A stretch of DNA of 64,000 nucleotides from Trichomonas vaginalis G3 (Eukaryota > Parabasalia > Trichomonadida > Trichomonadidae), in NCBI RefSeq assembly GCF_026262505.1, contig NC_067206.1:31821896-31885895 (forward strand), written 5' to 3'. This document shows positions 41,127-50,867 of the stretch, one piece after another. A program made the translations under genes and the position numbers. The notes under the pieces are model-generated. The model was given only the letters and a program-made list of their open reading frames with translations, was not told where the DNA came from and searched no databases. Position 1 is the stretch's first letter, and every line of letters starts with the position of its first letter.

Positions 41127-42537
41127 AAAAGTCTCATTAAATATGACAGCAAACAAATATTTCTTGATGTGTTTGCTCCATTGAAATATTTGCATACCAA
41201 TGTTGAACAATTAATTGAAGATTCGAAATTGTTAAATATAATATTTGGTGATCTGTTATCTTAAATAAACATAATATTATACTATGATTAAATATAAATT
41301 TTTGCTAATATTTCACCAATCTTCATTATTATTTATGGGGGGAGGGAAAAAAGTGCATCAAGATTAATACCATTTATAAAGAAGAGAGGTGTATCAACTA
41401 AAAATTGGAAACTGAAAAGCCACTTTTTCGCACTTTTTCCCTCATTTTCGCCTGACATTCTATCGTATTTTTATTTCATTATATAATAACATTATATAAT
41501 CTTTAATTAGTTGATAGCCTGACATTTGACGCGGCAAATTAGAAAAGTGCAAAATTTTTATTATGAATGGAAGTGTGAACTTTCATTAAGAAACCTTCGT
41601 GAAAGAACTTTTTATAGGCAAAGAATTATTTCAGAATCAAACTATGTTTACAAGTCTTTAATAATAGTCCTTGAAATTGAATTTTTGAATTTCAATTTAG
41701 TGGATGAATAGTATTTTCCTTTTATTAGTTCATACTCAGAAATAATTTACAATAATATTCACTTTACACCACATAAGATCCATCATAATTGCCATTTTCT
41801 TTCATTATAATATTAAAAACATTGAGGCTATAATTTTGGCATACACCCTTCACAATATGGATTATATAAGTCGAATTTTTCCAAAAAAATAATTACTGAG
41901 CAAATTGTATATTTACCATAAATTATCTTGGTCATTTGATTAAGTTTTTGACAATATAACGCTCAATAGTGCTAATATAGTATTTTGAACTTGTTGAAAA
42001 TGTTTTTATGCATAAATAAATTTTTATAATTCCAAATTCTAAATAATAAACAATATTTATCTACATAGGGTGCTATCTTGAGAAAATATATTATTATAAT
42101 CAAGCTTTGTAGAATTATTATTCCTTAATATAGGGATATTATTTTCACAAAATATCAAATATCGATAATCAAAGTTAATACTTATCCTTTTCTATCTATT
42201 TATATGCATTATTCAATATATAAACAGGTAGATATTGAAATATTATATGAAATTTGATCTAATGATCCAGAAAATTATGAGGCAATATATGTGTACAACT
42301 GCATTATTAAGGTGCTCTATGGATGAATATTAAATGATGAAACAAGCTTTGCTTAGATATGATGGTTAGAGTTGATACACTTCTTAAAGAAGCAATATCA
42401 AAGTTTCGTTTTGATGCTAAAATTACGGAGCTCTGAAAACGCAGTTAATTTATAATGGAATATTCATTGATAATATTTTTATTTAATACCATTCTACATG
42501 CATTAAAAATTCAATTATGATTCAAATTTTTAATGTA
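41127..42537. other. Intergenic region between copies E and F
   Basis: 1.4 kb, AT-rich. At 41344-41446 an inverted pair GAGGGAAAAAAGTGC / GCACTTTTTCCCTC about 100 bp apart suggests a small MITE-like element. CCTGACATTCTATCG (41450-41464) is the reverse of the ATAGAATGTCAG motif found near 11718 and 47780. Otherwise no gene seen. Confidence 0.4.
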
Positions 42538-43206
42538 ATGTCACTTTTTAAATTAATATTTGCTTTATTTATTTCAGTAATCAGTGAGCGCGGTATATTT
42601 GAAAAGGTATTTAATGATAAAATAATTCTCATTGATGTTAGTGGATCTTCAAAACAAAGCATAAATGGTTCAAAGCAATTAACAAAACCAGAATATGCAA
42701 TATATCCATGGAACAAGCGATACGACTGGTGTTCCAATTGTGGACGAAATTATGATGAGCATCCATATATCAGATTTTCTCTGAAAAACAAAAGATTCAA
42801 TTTTAACAGTTATTTGGTTCGATGTGGTTGCTGTTATGCACTTTGTTGTTGCGAAGATGATGATTTGAGATGCTTCCATTGTTGCTTGTATTCGTGGTCT
42901 CTTATGATATCAGATGATAATAAAACGTGGACAGAAGTTCATCGAATGAAAGACGAAGAAATGCGTCGGTGCAACGAGAAGACATACAAACTCGATAAAA
43001 CGTACAGTGCTAAATATGTTGAAGTCATCCAGAACGAAGCATGTCCGGGTGATCCTCCATGCATTGCTCTTAACCGATTTGAACTTTATGGCGATGTCAT
43101 TGATGACAACGGTGTTTCCGATGATTTTGTTTCATACCACGACGATGACGACGATGTCAGTATCATTGGACATATCTCCAAAAACGGCAATGTCAAAATA
43201 GAATAA
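42538..43206 (+). CDS. Secreted Cys-rich discoidin-like protein, array copy F; start unclear
   Basis: From ATG 42538 the frame reads MSLFKLIFALFISVISERG (hydrophobic signal), then GIFEKVFNDKIILIDVSG, a variant SKQSINGSKQLTKPEYAIYP, the loop ALCCCEDDDLRCFHCC and the tail ending NGNVKIE. The ATG used in paralogues (after TCACTTTT) is absent. 42538 lies before the initiator-like motif, and an in-frame ATG at 42517 also exists. Either this copy has a new promoter or it is translationally silent. From the WNKRYDWC region through the loop the DNA is almost identical to copy B, more than 20 kb away, while the 5' end differs. Confidence 0.75.
   Translation: MSLFKLIFALFISVISERGIFEKVFNDKIILIDVSGSSKQSINGSKQLTKPEYAIYPWNKRYDWCSNCGRNYDEHPYIRFSLKNKRFNFNSYLVRCGCCYALCCCEDDDLRCFHCCLYSWSLMISDDNKTWTEVHRMKDEEMRRCNEKTYKLDKTYSAKYVEVIQNEACPGDPPCIALNRFELYGDVIDDNGVSDDFVSYHDDDDDVSIIGHISKNGNVKIE
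42541..42548 (+). promoter_or_regulatory. Initiator-like TCACTTTT motif, downstream ATG lost
   Basis: Motif conserved, but the ATG that should follow 12 bases later reads TTA ATA here. Translation would need an upstream ATG (42538 or 42517) and a different transcription start. Confidence 0.5.
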
Positions 43207-43355
43207 AACCGATATCTAATATTGATATACATCAAGTTGAAAGGATTCTTTTTGTATAATAGCATTGTATAATTTATATTTCATCGATTAAAATATTGGT
43301 AAATGATTGAAAGATAAATAAATATTTTTATTGATTCACACAAACAGGAATAAAT
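43207..43355. other. Short intergenic spacer
   Basis: AT-rich spacer between copy F and the hairpin element; no BspA sequence is present, although BspA coding sequence lies directly at the element's other end. Confidence 0.5.
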
Positions 43356-45980
43356 AAGGGGTTGTGCCATGTGAGGTGAAAATCACCATACACCGATTGG
43401 ACCTTTTTAAAAAAAGATATGTTGAGTATTTGATTTGTTCCTTGGTATTTTGCACGCAGATAGACTAGGGTAATGCCGATCATTTCGTGTAGGAATTACG
43501 TAAAAAAAATTATGACCCAAGTTATTCACATTATAAAATTATATAAAGTGTGTCTAATTTCAATAATATTCATATTACCTTATAGTATGGTACCTATATA
43601 ATAATACATATAGTTTATAGTAATATCTCAGTTTTTATAGTTTGATATCTTATTAATTATGATCAATATGTGTGTATTAGTGTATATTTTACATGGCGCA
43701 TATAGACTTGTGTTAGACACACACATTTATATATATTAAAATGAAAAATACGCAGATAATAAGGATCTCAAGATGTGATGCCGAGCATCTGCTACTTATT
43801 TGGGGGTAAGCAGCAGATGCTGGCATATATGTGTCATAGCAAGTGTATCTATGCTAATAGATTACACTTGCTATGACTTTCCCGGAATCTCAAGATGATT
43901 CCGGGAAAAACAGTAATAACCTCTCAAAATGTTCGTTTCAATATCATAAAGCTGAGAAATGGGCTTTGACCTTGAGAAAAGGCCCATTTCCCAGCTTTAT
44001 GATGAATTTTAGTTATCATTGCGAGTGTCTGCTGCAAATCTCGGTTGAAGCAGCAGGCACTCGCAACCGTATTCCACGGCAAGTGTATTTATGGTGTTGG
44101 AATGCACTTGCCGTGGCTTTTGTACAATCTCGTGATCTTACTGGAGTGAGCGGCAATGGAAGCCAAAACCACTCCACTCAGTACCAGAAAGCTATGAAGG
44201 AAGTCCTAACCTAGAGAAAGGGCTTCCTTCATAGCTTTCTGGGTGACATGAGATTTGTAATTGTTGAACATTGAGTATTTTGCAGGCTCTGGCCTTTGCT
44301 TGGGCCAGAGCTTCGTATTTGGATGTTCCCAGGGCCGGATTCCTCTCCTGCCGCCCTAGATCAGGACGGCATTTGAGAAAGCCGGCCCTGAGGACAGTAA
44401 GCGAAGCCCTGGCCTTTGCTAGGGCCAGAGCCTGTATTTGTATGTCTTTCAGGGCCGAGTTCTTGCGAGACCGTCGACATGATCGACGATCATCGCAAAA
44501 CTCGGCCCTGAGGATTGTATTTGCAGGCTCTGGCCTTAGCAATGGCCAGAGCTTGTGATTTTAATGAAGAGCCAAGTTCCTCTCGGATCGGGCCTAATGA
44601 GGACGACCGTCGAGGAATTTGGCTCTGAGCTGATGAATTGTAAACTCTGGCCTCGATGAAGGCCAGAGTTTTTAAGGGAATGTTTTGATGGGATGAGCCT
44701 ATGCTCAGTAAGCTCATCCCATCAAAACATTCGTTTAAAAATTGAATTAAAAATTATCGTATGCATTGAAAAATTAAAAAAATAAAAATGAACAATATTA
44801 TTATATAATGAGAATAGAATAAATTATCATAAAATTGAATAAAATTATCCAAAAAAATTGAAAATTTTAAAAATTAAATAAAAAAATAACAAATTTCATA
44901 AGAAAATTAAGGAATAGAGAAATATTAGATAGAAAGAGTATGTTTATTTATGATTATAAGATTGAAATAATGAGATTTTGAGAGTTTTAAGAAGAATGTG
45001 ATCTTTATATTTTTTTGGAGGAAGGTTTTACAAGAAAGGAGTTAACAAATGCAGGGTATTATCCCTTTACCCTGCATTTGTAAACTCCTTTCTCGAATTG
45101 AAATTCGATGTTTAACATTCTTTGAAAAAGTGCAAGCTATTCGAGAAAGGAGTTTACAAATGCAGGGTAAAGGAACAATACCCTGCATTTGTAAACTCCT
45201 TTCTCGAATTGAAATTCAATGAATCACATTCAAGTGAAAAAGTGCAAGCAATTCCTGATTTGCTCATATAGGTGCAGGGTGCCAGTGATAGACCCTGCAT
45301 ATATATGTGCAGAATGGGAAAAGTGTTTGCAACATTCGCATCGAAAGGTAAAAGTGCAAGCTTTTCCCATTCTGCACATATCGGTGCAGGGTACCAGTGA
45401 TAGACCCTGCATATATATGTGCAGAATGGGAAAAGTGTTTGACACATTCGCATCGAAAGGTAAAAGTGCAAGATTTTCCCATTCTGCACATATTGGTGCA
45501 GGGTGCCAGTGATAGACCCTGCACATATGTGTACAGAATGGAAAAACTATCTACTTTGAATATTCTGCATCGGAATCTCTTGGTCAATATACAATTAAAT
45601 ACAATGATCACATCGATATTTGGAGATACAAGATAAGTATCTCCAAATGCCGATGTGATCATATATGATTGTCGATAAAAATTTGAAATCTCAAATAAGA
45701 TGCAGATTAAAAAATGGATATGTGACCAAAATGAGTTTACAAACACAATATAGAGTATATATATAGATACCTCATTGTATTCAAAATGAAATAAAACAAA
45801 ATTTTTGAAATTCATATCTTATATAAAACACATTATTCCTCAATACTATATGAGTAAATATGGCTTGATTAGTATAGATATATGCACATATATTTGGCCC
45901 CCAATATAAATTCTATGTTTTCGGGAAAGCAAAAGGTCCAATCGGTGTATGATAAATTTCACCTCACATGGCACCGCCCC
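43356..45980. mobile_element. Terminal-inverted-repeat element packed with hairpins, no transposase
   Basis: Left end 43356-43407 and right end 45929-45980 are inverted repeats of ~52 bp with about 46 matches; shared blocks are AAGGGG, GTGCCATGTGAGGTGAAA and ATACACCGATTGGACCTTTT. No target-site duplication is visible (left flank AATAAATA, right flank TTGCGAATC), and BspA coding sequence is on the right side only, so one flank has been rearranged. No frame inside codes for a plausible protein. The G-rich terminus and long TIR would suit a Mutator-like (MULE) or fold-back element; the family is not certain. The interior is the hairpin array listed below. Confidence 0.8.
43779..45663. repeat. 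Array of about twenty DNA hairpins (array 2)
   Basis: Examples: GTCATAGCAAGTGTA...TACACTTGCTATGAC (43833-43877); ATCATAAAGCTG with AGCTTTATGAT around GAAATGGGC/GCCCATTTC (43943-44003); CCACGGCAAGTG...CACTTGCCGTGG (44074-44116); CCAGAAAGCTATGAAGGAAG with its complement (44184-44242); four short GCTCTGGCC-type stems alternating with three long stems (44284-44670); AATGTTTTGATGGGATGAGC with its complement (44680-44732); two long AGGAGTTTACAAATGCAGGG stems (45036-45206); repeated TGCAGAATGGGAAAA stems (45300-45490); and ATGATCACATCG / CGATGTGATCAT (45603-45663). 44740-45000 is an AT-rich spacer. Confidence 0.85.
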
Positions 45981-47619
45981 TTGCGAATCACTAAAGAATG
46001 TAAATTTGCCACATGTTACATTTGCTAATGATTATGCTTTCTTTGGCTGTAAGGCTCTTGAAACGATTAGTTTAGAAGAACTAACAACCATTGGTGATGT
46101 TGTTTTCTTCGAATGTAAATCACTTAAGAATGTAAATTTGCCAAATCTTACAATTGCTAATGATTCTACTTTCTGCGGTTGTGAATCGCTGAAGAATGTA
46201 TATTTGCCACATCTTACAATTGCTAATCAAGATGTTTTCAGTGGTTGTAAGGCTCTTGAAACGATTAGTTTAGAAGAACTAACAACAATTGGTAAAAGTG
46301 TTTTATACGATTGTGAATCACTTAAGAATGTATATTTGCCACATCTTACAATTGCTAATTTTGATGTTTTCTTTGGCTGTAAGGCTCTTGAAACAATTAG
46401 TTTAGAAGAACTAACAACAATTGGTGACTTTGCTTTCACGGATTGTGAATCACTTAAGAATGTAAATTTGCCAAATCTTACAAGTTGCGGTCAATCTGCA
46501 TTTAGTGGTTGTGTTTCACTTGAAACAATTGAATTAAATGAAGTAACATCAATGGGTGAAACTGCATTTTACAATTGCAAATCTCTTAAAAATGTAACAA
46601 TGTCTCATCTCAAAATTGTTAGTAGAGAAGCATTTTATCTCTGTAAAGCACTTGAAACAGTAAACTTTGAAGAAGTAACCGCTATTAATGAAGGAGGATT
46701 CTTTCAAATTGAGTCTCTGAAAAATGTAAATATTCCTCATCTTCAAACTATTGAACATAAAGCATTTATTGGTTGTAAATCACTTGAAACAGTTAATTTT
46801 GAAGAATTAACAATTGTTGGTACAGAAGGATTTTCTTATTGCACAGCACTTAAGAATGTAAATATTCCACACCTCCAAACTATTAATGAAAGTGGATTCG
46901 AATATTGTGAATCACTTGAAACAATTGAATTCAACGAAGTTACATTTTTAGGCAGATATGCTTTTGTAATGTGTAGTTCATTAAAGAATGTTCAACTTAA
47001 ATCTGTAAAAACACTTTCAAGAGGATGTTTTGCATCATGTACATCAATTGTTGAACTAAATCTAACATCTGTAACAGAGATCATCGATGATTCTGTATTT
47101 TCTAACTGTCCATCATTAAAGACATTGATATTAACAAATTTAGAAAAAGTTAATTCAAGTTGTGAAGATATATTTGCTTTTTGCTATGATCTCAAAGATA
47201 TTTACTTTGGCAATTATCCACCTAATGAATTCAATCAATACATATCATTTAAAGGTATGACAGTTCATATTCCATCAGAAGATTCTTGGGGAAATTATGT
47301 TTCTCAATCTCAAGAAATTTCACCAAATCACTATAAATGGCATAATTTCGAATTCACTTATTATCCACCTCCAACATCACAACCAACAACAACAACGACA
47401 ACAACAACTGATCCACCAACATATCAGCCAACAACAACAGCGCCAGGATCACCAACACCAGATGATAAGCAAAGAAGGAAGCGAGTTATAGTTATTTCAT
47501 CTACAGTTTCTGTTGGCATTCTCATCATCATTGTTATATTAGTAGCATTCGTTCTTATCTCAAGAAAGAGGAAACAAGTTGAACTTCTTCAATCTCAACC
47601 TCTATTAACTCAAAGTTAA
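45981..47619 (+). pseudogene. BspA-type LRR protein gene truncated at its 5' end by the hairpin element
   Basis: Family sequence begins exactly at the element's right border with codons for CESLKNVNLPHVTF and runs open to TAA at 47619. The frame extends upstream to an ATG at 45949 only inside the TIR, so that start is accidental. Contents: ~18 Treponema-type LRRs of ~23 residues (LKNVNLPHLTIANDYAFFGC type), a Pro/Thr stalk (TSQPTTTTTTTTDPPTYQPT), a basic KQRRKR, a membrane span (SVGILIIIVILVAFVLI) and a short tail ending QSQPLLTQS. Signal peptide and N-terminal domain (as in 47927-49714) are missing, so surface delivery should fail. Confidence 0.85.
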
Positions 47620-47926
47620 TTGATAAATTTTTTTTTGACACACAAGCTTTCTATCCCAATATTCTTATGTCAATAGTTAGTATTTTTGGCCAGGAGAAAG
47701 TAAATATAATTCACTATATAGTAGCTAATATGGCTTTTATACCTTTCTGCTATTAAAATAAAGGTTTATTGATTTTTTCATAGAATGTCAGAAAGTTGAA
47801 AGTACACCCTTTAATTTTTAGTTTCCATTAATAAATATATATATATTTATGAACTGTTTTAAAATGTGTTTTGTTTTCTGATCATTGATCCGAAAAGTTT
47901 AACCTCCAAAGTCGTTTTTTTTATTC
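47620..47926. other. Intergenic region, 307 bp
   Basis: Contains ATAGAATGTCAGAAAGTTGAAAGTACACCCTTTAA-like MITE-end sequence at 47780-47815. From about 47868 to the ATG it is nearly identical to the upstream region of the minus-strand BspA gene (52874 outward), marking a shared promoter. The initiator-like site reads TCGTTTTTTTT here (47912) against TCATTTTTTTTT in the other copy. Confidence 0.5.
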
Positions 47927-49714
47927 ATGTTGAGCTTTTTATACGTTTGTTGTTTGTTGTTGAAAGTAGCAATCAATGACATCGAATACGACGGCAATTC
48001 TCTTGATGATATACTCGAAAAAAACAAAATCCAGAAAGATTCAGTGAAAACTCTTCACGTTTTATCAGGTGATTTTGACATGAAAGGATTTGCATCGAAA
48101 GAATATTCAAATCTTGAAACATTCGAACTTGAAGATGGCTGCTACAGCGGTCCTATTTCCCAAAATAATTTCGGACATTCAAAAAGTCTTAAAGTCCTCA
48201 GAATATACAGCGAAATAACCACCCAACCATACTTCTTAGATGGAAGCAATGTCTCAGAAATATGTTTCACAAATTTGAAAGATGAAACTGTAAGTACATC
48301 TTTTAAAACAGATAATCTTCAAAATATTACATTGATTGGTCCAACAACAATTTCGGAATTTGCATTTAATGATCGCGTATTATTAACTACAGTTTCAATT
48401 CCAAATGCAACAATTATTGAAAAATATGGTTTTAGTTCTTGTGAATCACTAAAGAACATAAATATGCCGCATATTACAATTGCTAATAATTCTGCTTTCA
48501 ATGGTTGTAAAGCTCTTGAAACGATTAGTTTTGAAGAATTAACAACAATTGGTGACTTTGTTTTCGAGGATTGTGAATCACTTAAGAATGTAAATTTGCC
48601 AAATCTCACAAGTTGCGGTCAATCTGCATTTAGTGGTTGTGTTTCACTTGAAACAATTGAATTAGATGAAGTAACATCAATGGGTGGATCTGCATTTTCC
48701 TATTGTAAATCTCTTAAAAATGTAACAATTCCTCATATCAAAATTGTTAGTAAACTTGCATTTTATAACTGCGAAGTACTTGAAACAGTAAACTTTGAAG
48801 AAGTAACTGCTATTAATGAAGATGGATTCTCTCAATGTGAGTCTCTGAAAAATGTAAATATTCCTCACCTTCAAACTATTGAATACCAAGCATTTATTAG
48901 TTGTAATTCACTTGAAACAGTTAATTTTGAAGAATTAACAATTGTTGGCACAGAAGGATTTTCTTCATGCAAAGCTCTTAAGAATGTAAATATTCCACAC
49001 CTCCAAACTATTAATGAAAGTGGATTCGAATATTGTGAATCACTTGAAACAATTGAATTCAACGAAGTTACATTTTTAGGCAGATATGCTTTCATGCAAT
49101 GTAGTGCATTAAAGAATGTTCAACTTAAATCTGTAAAAACACTTTCAAGAGGATGTTTTGCATCATGTACATCAATTGTTGAACTAAATCTAACATCTGT
49201 AACAGAGATCATCGATGATTCTGTATTTTCTAACTGTCCATCATTAAAGACATTGATATTAACAAATTTAGAAAAAGTTAATTCAAGTTGTGAAGATATA
49301 TTTGCTTTTTGCTATGATCTCAAAGATATTTACTTTGGCAATTACCCACTTAATAAATTCCATAAAGAAATAACATTTAAAGGTATGACAGTTCATGTTC
49401 CATCAGAAGATTCTTGGGGAAATTATGTTTCTCAATCTCAAGAAATTTCACCAAATCACTATAAATGGTATGGTTTCGAATTCACATATTATCCACCTCC
49501 AACACCACAGCCAACATATCAGCCAACAACAACAGCGACAGGATCACCAACACCAGATGATAAGCAAAGAAGGAAGCGAGTTATAGTTATTTCATCTACA
49601 GTTTCTGTTGGCATTCTCATCATCATTGTTATATTAGTAGCATTCGTTCTTATCTCAAGAAAGAGGAAACAAGTTGAACTTCTTCAATCTCAACCTCTAT
49701 TAACTCAAGTTTAA
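47927..49714 (+). CDS. BspA-type LRR surface protein (595 aa)
   Basis: ATG 47927 begins a signal peptide (MLSFLYVCCLLLKVAINDIE). Residues ~20-140 are a conserved non-repeat N-terminal domain. LRR_5/TpLRR units follow to ~515, e.g. SLKNVNIPHLQTIEYQAF and SLETVNFEELTIVGTEGF. Then comes a Pro/Thr-rich stalk (PPPTPQPTYQPTTTA), KQRRKR, a membrane span (VGILIIIVILVAFVLIS) and a short cytosolic tail (RKRKQVELLQSQPLLTQV). This is the standard trichomonad BspA topology: extracellular repeats, single span. It is a likely adhesin or surface receptor. The 3' half is nearly identical in DNA to both neighbours, so recent duplication or conversion is evident. Confidence 0.92.
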   Translation: MLSFLYVCCLLLKVAINDIEYDGNSLDDILEKNKIQKDSVKTLHVLSGDFDMKGFASKEYSNLETFELEDGCYSGPISQNNFGHSKSLKVLRIYSEITTQPYFLDGSNVSEICFTNLKDETVSTSFKTDNLQNITLIGPTTISEFAFNDRVLLTTVSIPNATIIEKYGFSSCESLKNINMPHITIANNSAFNGCKALETISFEELTTIGDFVFEDCESLKNVNLPNLTSCGQSAFSGCVSLETIELDEVTSMGGSAFSYCKSLKNVTIPHIKIVSKLAFYNCEVLETVNFEEVTAINEDGFSQCESLKNVNIPHLQTIEYQAFISCNSLETVNFEELTIVGTEGFSSCKALKNVNIPHLQTINESGFEYCESLETIEFNEVTFLGRYAFMQCSALKNVQLKSVKTLSRGCFASCTSIVELNLTSVTEIIDDSVFSNCPSLKTLILTNLEKVNSSCEDIFAFCYDLKDIYFGNYPLNKFHKEITFKGMTVHVPSEDSWGNYVSQSQEISPNHYKWYGFEFTYYPPPTPQPTYQPTTTATGSPTPDDKQRRKRVIVISSTVSVGILIIIVILVAFVLISRKRKQVELLQSQPLLTQV

Positions 49715-50867
49715 TTAATAAACATTTTTTTTATCTAATATTAAATTATTTTTAATTTGAGAAAATTTGTTGATTTTACGAAATATCAAATTAGATATTT
49801 CAATACTTCTTTTAGTCAAAAAGAGGTGTAAAGAAGAGCTTCTGAGTTTATTTACAAAGAAATTATGTTTTTGGCATTATTGAGAAGGGTACTATCAAGA
49901 AGAAATTTACCAGAGCGTTCGATTGACAAAGGATTATATGTTTTTGGAACGACGATATGTCATATTCGACCCTACAGTGGACCCTTAAGGGAGCACTTAC
50001 CACTTTATGACAAACTCGTCAAAAACTACCAGATGACAATAATAATACCTTTTTTAACTATTACTAGTTTAGTAAATGCAAAAAAAAGTAACAATAACTT
50101 TTTCCCGAACAAATAATTAACTTTTTACCTTAGAAAATTTAGATAAAAAGTTAGCGTGTCAATAAAATTGAAAGAGCGTCAGAAAGTAGTAAGTGCGCCA
50201 TTAAACCCATTTTCCTATGTAAAGTCTCATTATATTTATCATTCCATCAACATTGATAAAACTCTTAAAAAAAATGAACAAGAGAATTTACGAAGGAAAA
50301 TGAGTTTTCTCATTTCAATTCTCAAAATTTTGTATTTTAAGGACCTGAGATACCCTTTATATTTTTCAATATTCCATCAACCAAATAATGGAGTTCTTAT
50401 CTAAGTACTTATCTTTTGCAATTTTGATAAGTCAAGGGAGACTTAAACTGGAAACCAATGCTCTTTTTGTTGTTTGCAAGATGAAAAAGAGGTCTTTTTC
50501 TCCAAAACATATGTTTCCAACAATTTCTGTCATCAATAATGGAGTTTTTAGCTTTGTCTGAATGTCTTAACTTCTTTTGAGACTTAAGATGTTCTGAAAG
50601 CATTTTTCTGTATTTTGTTCCCAAGGGATCCTAATATAACTAGGTGGACTGTGAATTGAAGAAACTATGATTTAAAATGCGGTAGAAAAAAACCATATAA
50701 TCCATTGTCAATAATAATTTCTTTGTTAAAAGCAACAATAAACTCAGAAGTTCTTCTTTAAACATCTTTTTGGCTAAAACATATATTGGAATGTCTAATT
50801 TGATAATTAGAAAAATCAACAAAAATCTCATATTAAAAATATTTGATAAAAGAAATTTGTTTATTAA
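49715..50867. other. Spacer between convergent BspA genes
   Basis: Holds a TTAA-flanked MITE (49989-50200) with another element's end immediately to its left. 49830-49940 is similar in inverted orientation to 50670-50760 (both contain an AGAAGARCTTCTGAGTTTAT block and ATGGATTATATG-like DNA), so the inverted duplication of the BspA pair extends into the 3' flanks. Short frames across 49865-50116 and 50409-50831 look like by-products. Confidence 0.5.
49973..50200. mobile_element. Two adjoining MITE ends; 212-bp TTAA-flanked MITE
   Basis: TACAGTGGACCC (49973-49984), identical to the right end of the 18962-20051 element, is followed by TTAA (49985-49988). A second element then starts with GGGAGCACTTACCACTTT and ends near 50200 with the imperfect inverse AAGTAGTAAGTGCGCCA, followed by TTAA (50201-50204). 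The left element's other end was not found. Confidence 0.6.

Noticed and set aside
41526-41711. 61-codon plus-strand frame
   Set aside because: Starts with TTG, has no ATG near its start, no initiator motif and no recognisable content.
44192-44717. Overlapping reading frames on both strands of 75-116 codons
   Set aside because: They lie entirely in the hairpin array. Open frames on both strands follow from the inverted repeats, and the predicted peptides are low in information.
45036-45540. Regularly spaced repeats that might be a CRISPR array
   Set aside because: The repeats are long self-complementary stems with repeated 'spacers' in a eukaryotic genome; no cas genes.
45154-45815. Repetitive frames of 80-180 codons on both strands
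   Set aside because: By-products of the tandem hairpin units; no start context or family.
45949-45980. ATG 45949 as the true start of the BspA gene
   Set aside because: It lies in the terminal inverted repeat of the hairpin element. The family N-terminus and signal peptide are missing.
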